DNA of 64,000 bases from Sepiola atlantica (Eukaryota; Mollusca; Cephalopoda; Sepiida; Sepiolidae), in the NCBI GenBank assembly GCA_963556195.1, contig OY744525.1, forward strand, positions 25,976,413-26,040,412, in the 5' to 3' direction. Of the stretch, positions 38,226-48,304 are shown piece by piece. A program made the position numbers and the translations under genes. The notes below the pieces were generated by a model, which worked only from the letters and a program-made list of their open reading frames with translations, did not search any database and had not been told where the DNA came from. The number at the start of each line of letters is the position of its first letter. The stretch's first letter is position 1.

Positions 38226-39066
38226 CAGATGTCAGAACCATACACATATATCCACACCTGAGAACCATACACATATATCCACACAAAAGAACCGTACACA
38301 TATATCCACACCTGAGAACCATACACATATATCCACACGAAAGAACCATACACATATATCCACACGAGAAAACCATACACATATATCCACACGAAAGAGC
38401 CATACACATGTATCCACGAGAAAGAGCCATACACATGTATCCACGAGAAAGAGCCATACACATGTATCCACGAGAAAGAGCCATACACATATATCCACAC
38501 GAAAGAGCCATACACATATATCCACACGAAAGAACCATACACATATATCCACACGAAAGAACCATACACATATATCCACACGAAAGAATCATACACATAT
38601 ATCCACACGAAAGAATCATACACATATATCCACACGAAAGAACCATACACATATATCCACACGAAAGAACCATACACATATATCGACACGAAAGAACCAT
38701 ACACATATATCCACACGAAAGAATCATACACATATATCCACACGAAAGAATCATACACATATATACGCACGAAAGAACCATACACATATATACGCACGAA
38801 AGAACCATACACATATATACGCACGAAAGAACCATACACACCCAAGAACCATACACATAAATCACAACCAAAAACCATATGCATATATCCACACTAGAAA
38901 CAGACACATATATCCACAATCGAGAACCATACATATACACTTACACACACAAGAACCATACATATATATACATAACAGAGAAACAAATACACCCTTCAAA
39001 CCATACACATATATCCACTCCCTAGAACCATACACATATGTACACATTCTAGAACCATACACATAA
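38226..39066. repeat. 27-bp minisatellite, ~22 good units plus decayed edge
   Basis: The core unit 'ccatacacatatatccaca' plus 'cgaaagaa' repeats every 27 bp. Variants occur in runs: 'catgtatccacgagaaagag' (x4), 'tatacgcacgaaagaacc' (x3), 'gaatcatac' pairs. Because 27 is a multiple of three, reading frames of 115-290 codons stay open in several frames on both strands (e.g. HTHISTRKN repeats on plus, SFVWIYVYG repeats on minus). No frame has a credible non-repeat domain, so I do not call a gene. Confidence 0.93.
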
Positions 39067-39309
39067 CACAGATGCGTAAACATATTGATATTTTATTTTT
39101 GACTTTTTACTTCAAGCATATATTCAATTTCAGACTTCTCTCATTTTCACCGAGACTCTTATTTTTACATTAATTTACATTGTTTAAATTTGTTTCACAC
39201 AGATTCACATATTTCTTTCTCTCAAGACTTTTGTTTTCTTTATTATTTCAATATACCAATATTTTTTGTAAAGTTATAATAGGTATAGAAGGTTAATTTT
39301 TTAAATACT

Positions 39310-39556
39310 AGTGAGTCACCACTTATCAGGGCTAAAAGCCACTCGAGGATAAAGCTTAATGAGATTGTCAGGTGAATGGTGAACAATACTATGAGAGGAT
39401 TGAAAACGATTGATGGGATGGGCAAAATTTGATTACTTAAGAGAACAGCTCGATAAATATTTTCTTACATTAAACTTGATAACAACCATGTTGTAGTTTG
39501 CAGGGAAGCAGTCCCGGGGTAGTGTGTTCTACATATGGGAAGTTCTTGGAAAGAAA
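39310..39556 (-). mobile_element. LINE family C 3' end
   Basis: 'gtgagtcaccacttatcagg', 'taaaagccactcgaggataa' and 'aagagaacagctcgataaat' match 12605-12765 in the same orientation, including the short C-terminal peptide region. Truncated where the Helitron begins. Confidence 0.65.
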
Positions 39557-39897
39557 CATATTTATTTTTATAAAGTTAGGTATGTTTATATGTTTATATA
39601 TTTGTATGCGCATGATTCACTCCTAAACTAATTAACCAATCATTATTAGAACACAGCTGCTAGGTGTAAGGGATCCAAATGTGAGCTATATTTAGTTTAA
39701 TTTAGTTTTATAAAAAGAGGATTGAAGCTCTTTATGAAAATTCAGATAGCTCTGATTTTTGTGAAATTTTAACAATAGCTATTGGACATCGATTAATAAA
39801 TATTCCCCAAATTTCAGTTTTTTTGAAATATTTTAAAGGGTTTTTTAGGCGGCATAATATGAACATAACCTCCCATTTTGAAATTCCAGTATATCAG

Positions 39898-40129
39898 AAA
39901 AAAAATGGATAGGAGTTCTTTGGTTAGTAGATGTAGAACAATTGAGGTAGCAGGTTCAGTTAAGAAGGGGGAGGTCAACGAATACATGGGAGGAAGTGAT
40001 AAAAATGGATCTGAGAGAAAAAGGGATAAATAAAAACCTGGCCAGAAATAGGTTACTTTGGAAGTCAATTTCTTAAAGCCGTCCAACGCATGCCAAGCAT
40101 GTAAAACGGACGTTAAACCGAATATAATA

Positions 40130-40164
<35 letters not shown>
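39898..40164 (+). mobile_element. LINE family E 3' end inserted in the Helitron
   Basis: It encodes remnants of 'SWLVSRCRTIEVAGSVKKGE'-like and 'VNEYMGGSDKNGSERKRDK' in shifted frames, then the 3' UTR and 11 or so GAT units (40128-40164). It is flanked by 'atcag' (39893-39897 and 40163-40167), which is single in other Helitron copies ('tttcagatttgcat'). Confidence 0.8.
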
Positions 40165-40193
40165 CAGATTTGCATTAAATTTGATCCATAGTC

Positions 40194-40368
40194 TCTTACT
40201 CCCTGCTCACCGTTTCCCCGACTGTACCAACATGCAAACATTTAAATGTAATGTGAATAAACATCTTGCTGTCCAACTGCCCTATAAATCTGGCCCCTAA
40301 TCACAGTAGCCCCTTTACGTCTTAGTGGCAATGTGCTTCGTTTGGGGTGAATTAAAGTAAACAAAAAA
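40194..40368 (+). mobile_element. LINE family A 3' end inserted in the Helitron
   Basis: 'caccgtttccccgactgtac', 'atttaaatgtaatgtgaata' and 'tttacgtcttagtggcaatg' followed by 'gtttggggtgaattaaagt' and an A run match the family A terminus. 'agtc' flanks it (40190-40193 and 40369-40372). The empty site 'gatccatagtcattagac' is intact at 5985-6000. Confidence 0.8.
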
Positions 40369-40536
40369 AGTCATTAGACACTAATTAAGCAAGATTTCCC
40401 TGAATTTAATTTTCTTCTTAAGCCCCCTTAAGCTTAAGCCTTAAATTTTAGACATTTTCTAGAATCAAAATCATGTAATGGATTTTGATCAAGATTGGAA
40501 TAAGGATTCTAGAAATAAGTTTAGTATGATTATATC

Positions 40537-40663
40537 GGCGCTTCTTCAGATTAGGACCCAAGCTAACTTTGACCCCGTCGTTAGGGTTAGGGTGAGGGTT
40601 GGGTGAGGGTTAGCGTTAGTGTTATGGTCAAAGTATGCTTGGGTACTAATCTGAAGAAGTAGC
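40537..40663. mobile_element. 127-bp MITE with telomere-like core (copy 2), 8-bp TSD
   Basis: Terminal inverted repeats: GGCGCTTCTTCAGATTAGGA against the complement of ..CTAATCTGAAGAAGTAGC, extending about 38 bp to 'ctttgacc'. The core is degenerate TTAGGG-like: 'gttagggttagggtgagggt'. ATTATATC flanks both sides (40529-40536, 40664-40671). The matching empty site 'tatcattatatcttgat' is present once in the 6.1-kb Helitron copy. An 8-bp duplication points to hAT. Confidence 0.88.
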
Positions 40664-40767
40664 ATTATATCTTCATTTTAATCTTTGTCAGGATATATGA
40701 AAGTGATGTAAAACTGTTCTGTCCGGAGGAATTAATTTTACCTGTCCTGGGACGGGTATTCTTCTAG

Positions 40768-41530
40768 CTTAATACATTATTGGAGTCGATTCAACAAACG
40801 TATTTGTTTCTAAACTGTCTCTCAATACAGGAATTCCATGAAGGAAACTCCGACATCTTGAGCCTCTCTGCAGAATTGGGTTTGATTTAGAGTCTTCTAA
40901 TGGTTGGTCAGGAGAGGAGAAGGAAGAAGAACAAAACAGAAAGTGACCACGCTCAGGGATTTGCATTATTGTATTAGGAAGAGAGCGAAAGTATGCCATA
41001 AGATTTGCACTATTTTATTAGAACAGACAAGTTTGAGGTGGGGGGGGGTAGAGGGGGAGGTGGGATCAAGAAGAAAAGAAAGAAAGAAAGAAAAAAAGTA
41101 AATATGTTACCCATGGCTGGTTGAACAGAGTTGAATTCTGTTTGTGAGCCGAGTAACAAGAGAAAAGATGGGTTGCAAATATTCCCCCTTTTTTTAGCGG
41201 ATAATTTTGTTTATCTGTTATTGGCTCATTTATTTGTTATCGGACCCAACGGAAACGCTGTCCATCCAATAATACCAGAAACGGACCCGTGTTATACATC
41301 AAGTCCGCAAGAGAAATGAGTTGCTCTGGTGGCCGTCTTTTTCGAAACTATAAATCATCCGTTTCGTCTGTCAGTTATCCGTTCTGGACTAACAGTTGTC
41401 TTCCCATGCATCAGCCATCTCATCTCACTCACTTGTCTTATATTGCCGGCGGGGGGGGGGGGGGAGACAAAATGTGATAAAAAATAAAGACATCTTGGAA
41501 ACGTGTGGTGCGGGGGGGATAACCTAGTAA
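40768..41530. other. Unassigned spacer with G runs
   Basis: G runs at 41039-41048 and 41449-41463 and an AAAG microsatellite at 41075-41100. Frames of ~60-78 codons have no motif. Confidence 0.4.
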
Positions 41531-41534
41531 TGTC

Positions 41535-41770
41535 ACTTAGGCTTCCTAATCCAGTAGCTTCCTATTCCAGTAGCTTCTTTCCAAGAACTGCAGGCTTGTT
41601 GAACTCTTTTCCTGCTGACTGTTTTCCTCCTACCTGTAGCCTTGGTCTTTTCAAGACTAAGGCCAATAGGCATCTCTTGTCTTTGCAATAATCATATTTC
41701 GTTCTTGTTAGCTCGTTACATCAAGTGGCTTAATGCCTTGTCTGGAGCGATTTCCATTTAAAAAAAAGGT
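41535..41770 (+). mobile_element. LINE family B C-terminus and 3' end
   Basis: The plus strand encodes 'SYSSSFFPRTAGLLNSFPAD', 'CFPPTCSLGLFKTKANRHLL', then stop. The 3' UTR 'ttacatcaagtggcttaatg', 'ccttgtctggagcgatttcc' ends in A at 41760-41767. It is nearly the same as the family B copy on the minus strand at 6545-6800. The phrase 'ttcctattccagtagcttc' is preceded by a local near-duplicate. Confidence 0.78.
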
Positions 41771-42009
41771 CATCCAGTAAAACAAAAACCGGGTATTCTT
41801 AAGATGCGTCCAGTCAGTTTGTGGGTTCAGTGATGAAAATGTCGTTTCAAACTGAAGCATGACAAACTGATGGACCAACGGACAGAGTCTCTTATAAAAA
41901 TGCATAGACAAATCTAAAAATGCTATTTCAAACTTAAGTTTCACACCAAAAAAAATGTCATTTCAAACTGAAGTGTGACAAACTTAAAATAGTTATATAA
42001 AGAGTGGCA

Positions 42010-42535
42010 CATCTTTTAAAAAACATTTTTTAACGTTATTAGGAGAATTTAGACAACCAAGTAATGTTATTTTTTTTTCTTATATATTTATTAAATGAAT
42101 AAAATAATCTTTTTTTAAATACATATCTGAGATTTTCGGTGTTAAAACACCTTTTTCAAAGAGTACTTCCTTTTTTATTCATTTTGCTGGTATTAACCGC
42201 ACGAGGTTGCCCTCTCGTGTATATAGAAAATTGTACGTCCAGCCTTGTTGACGTTTTTGTGAAAGTGAAAACCCTAGGTGTTCATGCGTGGTTGGCGCGA
42301 ATTTGAATATAAGGAAGGGGGGGGCACATATTTTAGAAAACATTTTTAAGGTTATTAGGAGAATTTAGAAAATCAAGTAATGTTATTTTTTTCTTATATA
42401 TTTATCAAATGAATAAAATCATTTTTTTAAATACATATTTAAAAAAAATAATTTCATTCATTTAATAATTATATAAGAAAAAAAAATAACATTGCTTGAT
42501 TTTCTAAATTCTCCTAATAACCTTAAAATAGTTGA
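42010..42535. repeat. Palindrome plus third direct copy of an AT-rich block
   Basis: The block 'gttattaggagaatttaga' ... 'atgttatttttttttcttat' occurs at 42035-42130 and 42352-42440 directly, and inverted at 42445-42525 ('ctaaattctcctaataacc'). 42338-42535 thus forms a near-perfect palindrome of ~85-bp arms. The first copy suggests that the hairpin element arose next to, or from, a neighbour. No TSD found. Confidence 0.7.
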
Positions 42536-42779
42536 TTAAAAAGAAAACTGCAATGAATAAATTGAAGTTTTATAATCCTTTTTCAAAAAATAATAATTTT
42601 GTAAAAGGAAAAATAAAAGAAAGGATCTTCGGATTACGTAGAGAAACTGCCTGTTCACCATTTCATTAGAATGACACGTTGGTTTGAAGGAGTAGTCCAC
42701 AACTGTATCTTTCGCATTAGCGACGATATTGAATGGTTGAGGTAAAAACGGAGAGTCAGAGGGCAGTAGGCGAAAAGCC
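42536..42779. other. Unassigned spacer
   Basis: No frame or repeat recognised. Confidence 0.3.
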
Positions 42780-43640
42780 GATGGGAAGATGACTGCATTT
42801 TGCAGAGTTCACCGGTGAATCCCAGTTTGAAGGCCAGAACCAGAATTTGTTGAATTATCCAACAGTTGATCGTAGTTGCGTCTTGGTGATACCAGTTTCA
42901 CATCATCTACAAAGAGTAGTAACTTTTCAACCAGTTTATCTGGGAGATAATTAACATAGAGGAGAAACGGAACCTGGCCGAGGACAAATCCTTGAGGAAC
43001 TCCACTGCACGCTCTCACCTCTATGGTAGTTTTGTTTTACGGCATATCAACCCTTTTTGGGTTATTTAATGCCGAATCTGGTCATTATAGTAAAAGTTTT
43101 TATGCTTCAAGTTCTTTATATCTTCAAATGTTTAATCATCGTTTTTGGTTTGGTAGTTTTGTTTTACGGCATATCAACCCTTTTTGGGTTATTTAATGCC
43201 GAATCTGGTCATTATAGTAAAAGATTTATGCTTCAAGTTCTAAAAATAAAATAAAAAAGGGGAGGGAGAGGGGCTGTTGTTTTTGTTTTTGGTTTTGTAG
43301 AACATAATTAAGTTTTACAAAAAAAAAAAAAAAAAAAAAAAAAACGTCAATGTAGGTGAATTTCGTCTCAGGGAGCCACAGGGCAGCCTGATCTGGTATC
43401 ACGCTCTCACCTCTATGGAAAAACAAACATTCATTTTGACACGAAAGGTATAATGGTGAAGGAACGACCCAATCCATTTTATCATCAAAGGATGAATTTT
43501 CTACAAATAGAGCCTGGTGCTTGACTAAGTCAAATGCTTTGGTAAAGTCCAAGAACAATGTGTCTGTGGTGTCGCCCTCATCCACGATCTTGGTGACCCA
43601 TTCCACCATGAGCAGCAGATTCATTAAACAGGAGCATTAG
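42780..43640 (-). mobile_element. LINE family D reverse transcriptase fragment, split by a SINE-like element
   Basis: From 43640 down, the minus strand encodes 'WVTKIVDEGDTTDTLFLDFT' and 'KAFDLVKHQAL' (the RT D-box), then, beyond an insertion, 'SGVPQGFVLGQVPFLLYVNY', 'LPDKLVEKLLLFVDDVKLV' (PQGS and VDD boxes, D where most have ADD). CR1/jockey-type RT. The two parts would join in frame-compatible order if 43027-43400 and one target copy were removed. Confidence 0.8.
43027..43400 (+). mobile_element. SINE-like family R4, full copy with 18-bp TSD
   Basis: ACGCTCTCACCTCTATGG flanks it at 43009-43026 and 43401-43418, identical. The element starts TAGTTTTGTTTTACGGCATA; its first 127 bp are tandemly duplicated (second copy at 43154). 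A purine block, an A run of ~25 (43319-43344) and the end 'cagcctgatctggtatc' follow. The A run is internal. Poll III boxes are not obvious. Other copies: 16915-17205, 47690-47885, and fragments at 11465 and 26985. Confidence 0.82.
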
Positions 43641-43916
43641 AAGCTAGGAGGTGGTTCATGATCAGCTATAGAACCTGCTTAATTATCTTTACTTCAAATC
43701 CTTTCTACGTCACATGATTAAATTAACCAATCTAAACTGTATCATAGGGACAGGTGGAGCTATTAAGAACTCAAAGCTTAAAATATCTTACTAGAAAGAG
43801 TTGATACGCAATAAAACAAAATAAAAACAAAAAAACTAAAAGATTAACACTAATGCGGATGATCATAAAAAGTAAAAGCACCAAGATTTCTAACACACAA
43901 CCGATGCTACAATGTA
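43641..43916. other. Unassigned spacer
   Basis: Nothing recognised; AT-rich. Confidence 0.3.
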
Positions 43917-44475
43917 TCTATATAATAAAGGTGAACGTACTTATGTCTGGTTCACTTCAATAATTACGTATGCAAATTTAATTTTATGAGCAAAGAAGGA
44001 AGACTTACTCTTAATCTTGATAATAACTGATAATAATGAAGAAAGAAAAGAATAATGACGTATGCAAATTTAATTTTTATGAGCAAAGCGTGGAAGCTTA
44101 ATCTTACTAACTGATAAAAAGAAATAATGGAAATAATTCCTTGTTCTTAATATTTTTGTGACTAAAATTGGAATTAATCTATGGGCAGACAGATGCTTTG
44201 TTTACAGTTTCAGAAAAGAGATCGGATTGGTTTATTTTTTAAGCAAAATTGTCATCTTTTTTTTGTAAAACTTTACTCGTGTATTTGTTCTTTAAATAAG
44301 ATTTAACTTGCGCATTTATATTTTTGTTTATTCATTTATTTTTTTAGGGTTAGTTTTACCTTGTTTAATTGTTTACAGTAAGATTTACCTTGCGTATGAC
44401 AGCAGTAGGAAATCAAATTGTTATTGATAAAAATAAATTACTACTCCCCCGGGCAACGGCGAGTTGCCTTGCTAG
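43917..44475 (+). mobile_element. Helitron family B, non-autonomous, complete ends
   Basis: It starts TCTATATAATAAAGG directly after A (43916) and ends CTAG (44472-44475) before T (44476). Three bases before the terminus is a perfect hairpin GGCAAC-GGCGA-GTTGCC (44452-44468). This is the full set of Helitron ends: 5' TC, 3' hairpin + CTRR, AT insertion site. 559 bp long, no Rep/helicase. An internal direct repeat 'acgtatgcaaatttaatttt' lies at 43965 and 44058. Confidence 0.85.
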
Positions 44476-44639
44476 TAAGCAAATATATTTGGAAGAGAGA
44501 TATAGATTAGAAATCGACAACTTGAATCATTGATAAGGAGATTAGCATAAAAAAAATGAACCTACAATATTAATCCTATTATGGTTTTAGAGTTTCAATT
44601 TTGTATTTTTTATGGACAAAAATCTTTAAGAAATAAAAA

Positions 44640-44650
44640 TCTCTTCTCGT

Positions 44651-44686
<36 letters not shown>

Positions 44687-44690
44687 ACAT
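44640..44690. repeat. (CA)n microsatellite
   Basis: About 17 CA units with a few TA interruptions. Confidence 0.9.
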
Positions 44691-44874
44691 ACACAGACGT
44701 GCGTATTGTTTTATATTGAAGGTCTTGCGTAGCTGTTGAATAATGGGTGAGAAGTGAAAATCTAAGTCGAAAGAAGGCGATACTTCTGACTCGAATTTTC
44801 AACATGGCAAGATGTGTGAAGCGTTAGTTGCTGGGAATTCGTGCTCGACCACCCTCCATCCATTCTGGGTGGAG

Positions 44875-44875
<1 letters not shown>

Positions 44876-44931
<56 letters not shown>
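44876..44931. repeat. (TA)n microsatellite
   Basis: About 28 TA units. It creates spurious Tyr/Ile repeats in frames on the minus strand. Confidence 0.9.
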
Positions 44932-44937
<6 letters not shown>

Positions 44938-45119
44938 GGACAATGAATACCAATGAATATTTGTATATAAATATATATCTGTTCCATCACACGAAATTTA
45001 GCAAGTGAAAAAAACTGCAAGATAAAAGCATTTCAAGTGTTATGTCGAGAATAGTCTTAATCTTTGAGATAATCCCACAATTAAAAATCTGAGGGAGTTA
45101 TGGTTCGGTGAATGTGAAA

Positions 45120-45205
45120 CCATTTCAGGATCACACCTCCTACTAATGAGACGATCACCAAAATGCTTTCCTTATATCATTGAACGGTGATAAAACAAAA
45201 AAACT
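45120..45205 (-). repeat. Dispersed repeat R1, minus copy
   Basis: 'acctcctactaatgagacga' and 'tatcattgaacggtgataaa' are the complement of R1 landmarks at 18100-18145. Confidence 0.55.
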
Positions 45206-46018
45206 ATCAGGCATATCCTAACTCTAACCCTATACAAATGGAAAAAGAAGATACATATAACCATTTCGTACAGTTACGTCCACAAGAATCAGAGGGAAAA
45301 CAAGAAAGACAGAAACGCCAAAAGTCTTAATTGTGATTGCTGGACCAATGAAAACGCTTTCATTATTTTGACTCGGCTGTTTAGAATGGTAATTCGTCCG
45401 AGTTTTATTCAAACACCTGACATGCCAACACCTTGTGTATTAATAGCATCAGGTTATCAGAAAGTTGTCTTAATTCCACTAAAGACATCTTAGCATGATC
45501 CACTATCACTGTTAGGAATGGTGATGTCGACGTGATCTCCAAAAGATAGCATTGGTGATAGCTGTATTATTATGAGGGTTGACGACAATAAGGAAAGAAT
45601 ATGCAGAGTAAGAACTAATGTCCCTTACGGTCAAGCTAACACTATGTATATCTATATTGTGTCAAAGTCTCTATGTGATCTTCGAACATAGGAGAGTTCC
45701 TTAGCTATGAACGAGTGCAAAGGGAGGTAATTTGGATTACACCACAATAGCGACCAATGCTGAGATACCTTTAGTAGAGTTAGAACGTCTGTCCAGTGTC
45801 TAAAGACCTGATGTTATTAGAGGAAAGAGCGAAACCAGAAGAGAAGGAAAGAGAGTGGCTTAATGTACGAGCAATCTATTTTACTTTCTTTCTTCTTACA
45901 GAGCATGCTACAGAACATTGTGAATGCAGTTAACAGAACAGTTTGTCAATTTTTTTAGCGGCATATCAACCCATTTAGTGTCATTTTTAAGAATAAAAAA
46001 AAAATTTAATTTTTTTTC
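45206..46018. other. Unassigned spacer
   Basis: No coding or repeat signal apart from an R4-like phrase ('agcggcatatcaacccattt') at 45957-45976. Confidence 0.35.
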
Positions 46019-46601
46019 GGTACTCTTATAATTGACACACCATGTTTCCGTGACTTTGTGTCGTCAACGTTCGGGCAGGTCTCGGAATCGCCCGAGAGTT
46101 GACGAAACTATTAATGGAAAAAATTAATCGCATTCAATAAAAAAAAAAATGAATTTTTATAATCTCTGTCAGCTCGTTGAATCTCCCGAAGGACTAATTG
46201 AGTTTTTGAGAAAAAATGTAAGCAAAATACATTGAAAAAAAAATGAAAAAACAAAAACATTTGCTTAACAAATCAAACAAAATCATCTTTTTAAACTTTT
46301 CGGTGTACAAACAAAAACGCATTTTATTTAAAACCATTTGATTAACAATGGTTCTTTTGACAAAAAAAACAAACAAAAATAAACATCTAATTAATAACAG
46401 TTGTTGAGCTATGGTTTGTCCGTTCTTTATTTTTATATATGTATTTTAGTCTGATTTTCTTCGTTATAATTTATCGGCTGTCAGTCTTCAATTTAGCGTT
46501 TGGCAGTTTTCGCCTCGTCAACTCTCGGGCGCTTCCGTAACCTGCCCGAACGTTGACGACGCGAAGTCACAGAAACATTGTGCGTCATCTATAAGAATAC
46601 C
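46019..46601. mobile_element. 583-bp element with ~95-bp terminal inverted repeats
   Basis: The left end GGTACTCTTATAATTGACAC ... 'gtcgtcaacgttcgggcagg' ... 'cgcccgagagttgacga' is matched by the complement of the right end (46500-46601), with ~85% identity. The arms are much GC-richer than the AT-rich 390-bp interior. No transposase frame. Class unknown; TIR structure suits a non-autonomous DNA transposon. Flanks are T-rich, so no target duplication can be read. Confidence 0.78.
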
Positions 46602-46687
46602 TTGTTTTGCTTTCTTCAAGTTTTTTTTAATATTTTCGAATATTTATTCATAGAGTTTGCTTTCATTAGGATGAAAGTTACGTATAA

Positions 46688-47095
46688 TTTTTTTTTTTTT
46701 ATGGAAATCGCTCCAGACAAGGGATGAAGCCACTTGAGGTAAAGGACTAAAAAAGAATACAACTCCAACGATAAGTGTTAGATGGATAGATTCTGACCCA
46801 GAAAACAGCAATTCTTCCCCCTTTATCAGAAACATCGCTCATCGAATGTGAGGACTAAAGGACAAAACAAGGGAAGCAAGAGTTACAAGACTGCCGAAAG
46901 TAAACCCAGAGTCCACTTTCTATTCTCCTGACCGCAGTTTCATGTTATTCTCAGAGCAGGTTCTATTTAATCCATAGACGAGACTGTCAGGCACTACCAC
47001 TCCGGGCCAGAGTGGACCTGGGAGTAGTTGTAAGTAAGTGAGTGATTCTACACTATCCAAAACTCCCAAAGTGGCGGATGCAGACACAAGTTATG
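46688..47095. repeat. LINE B 3' fragment, R6 copy 2 and R2 copy in series
   Basis: 46690-46750 is the complement of the LINE B terminus ('ccagacaagggatgaagcca'). 46755-46935 is R6 ('agaaacatcgctcatcgaat'). 46960-47095 is R2 ('cagagtggacctgggag'). The LINE B then R6 order also occurs at 17670-18045, where the MITE sits between them. Confidence 0.65.
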
Positions 47096-47689
47096 AACAA
47101 GTTATGGTTGATCTCAAAACTACAAAAAATGCAGATAGATCTTTTTAATTTCAAGGGATGCATTGCAAATACTTCTAGAATCAAATTAGTGGAAATAATA
47201 ATTACTTTTTCTAAAGAATTACTAATGTTATTATCAGGACAAGTGATGACCACAAGGTAATCAACTTGGGCGTCAACACCAGTAGAAGCTTGGATAAGAT
47301 TAAAAATGAAGGAGAAATATGGTGAAGAGTGTGGTGTTAGTTTGGAACGGAGTGTTAGAAAGAGGAAATAGGAGAGACGAGACGAAGTAGACAGTGATAA
47401 TTACAATAATTGGTTATTTGTATGGATGAAGTAATAAAGCCACAATATGATAATTATGTGATTAAGTGATGTTTCGAGATTTAGAAAAAAGGTAGTCATG
47501 TAGGTACTGTACCTACATTTGGTTATCAAAAGGTAATCACTTTAATTAAGATAATTGTAAAAAAATTAATTGATTCTTTTTGCAGAGAGCAAATAAAACT
47601 ATCTCTCATAATGCACTTTGAAAACAACAACAACAACAACAAATGTTGTAGATTGAAAAGGGAGGTAGAACCAGATGTGTTCTCGCAAT
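47096..47689. other. Unassigned spacer
   Basis: Short frames on both strands without motifs; an (AAC)n run at 47620-47640. Confidence 0.35.
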
Positions 47690-47890
47690 GTTGTGACGTC
47701 ACATAGTAGAGTAGTTCTTCTCACTCTTTTCCCCTGGTGCTACCAGAACAGGCTGTCTGAAGATACTGGCTTCCTGACCAAAAATACACCAAACATTGAT
47801 GTTATTGTTTTTTTTTTCCTTTCCCATTGCAAAACTCAATCATGTTCTGCAAAGCCAAAAAAACGGATACAATAATTTTCTTCTACAAAA
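47690..47890 (-). mobile_element. SINE-like family R4, minus copy
   Basis: The plus strand 'acaggctgtctgaagatact', 'tgcaaaactcaatcatgttc' and 'gcaaagccaaaa' are the complement of the 3' half of R4 at 17060-17200. Confidence 0.55.
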
Positions 47891-48304
47891 CAACCAAACG
47901 AAATACCCGCAATGTTGTGGGCATTAGGCTTACATTCAAATGGTGATTAGTACCAAGGTTAAAACATTGTTTTCTCTGATGAAAGATTTGGAACCATGTA
48001 ACAATGTTTGTGTGGTGTTTACAACTGACATGTGTGAAAAAATAAAGATTCTGACGGCCAGGAAGACAAATTAGCATGCTACATAGATGCTAGATATCTA
48101 AAATGATGTCAGTTATCTCTCTTGGTGAGAAACGAGTGATTTTCCTTAGTAAAAAAAAAAGCATAGACCCCTTTAGTGAAAATGTGTAGACCCCACATCT
48201 TGTAGTGAACATGATTTTGTGAGAACTCTCATACCAATATGTGGTCGAGAAGTAAGGTCTCTGACTCCCTATGAATAGAACCGACTCTTGGGCATGTCTT
48301 CAAA

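Larger units (their letters stand above)
39562..40767 (+). mobile_element. Helitron family A carrying three nested insertions
   Basis: The 5' region 'tataaagttaggtatg' and the 3' end (CCTGTCC-TG-GGACGGG, then 'tattctt' and CTAG at 40764-40767) match family A. Its body aligns with 5637-6251, except for three extra blocks: 39898-40164 (LINE E), 40194-40368 (LINE A) and 40537-40663 (MITE). Removing them leaves about 640 bp, the size of the uninterrupted copy. The next base is C, not T. Confidence 0.8.

Noticed and set aside
38119..39083. Several long open frames on both strands (up to 290 codons)
   Set aside because: They are by-products of a 27-bp unit without stops. Overlapping frames on both strands with 9-residue repeats cannot all be genes, and none has a non-repeat domain.
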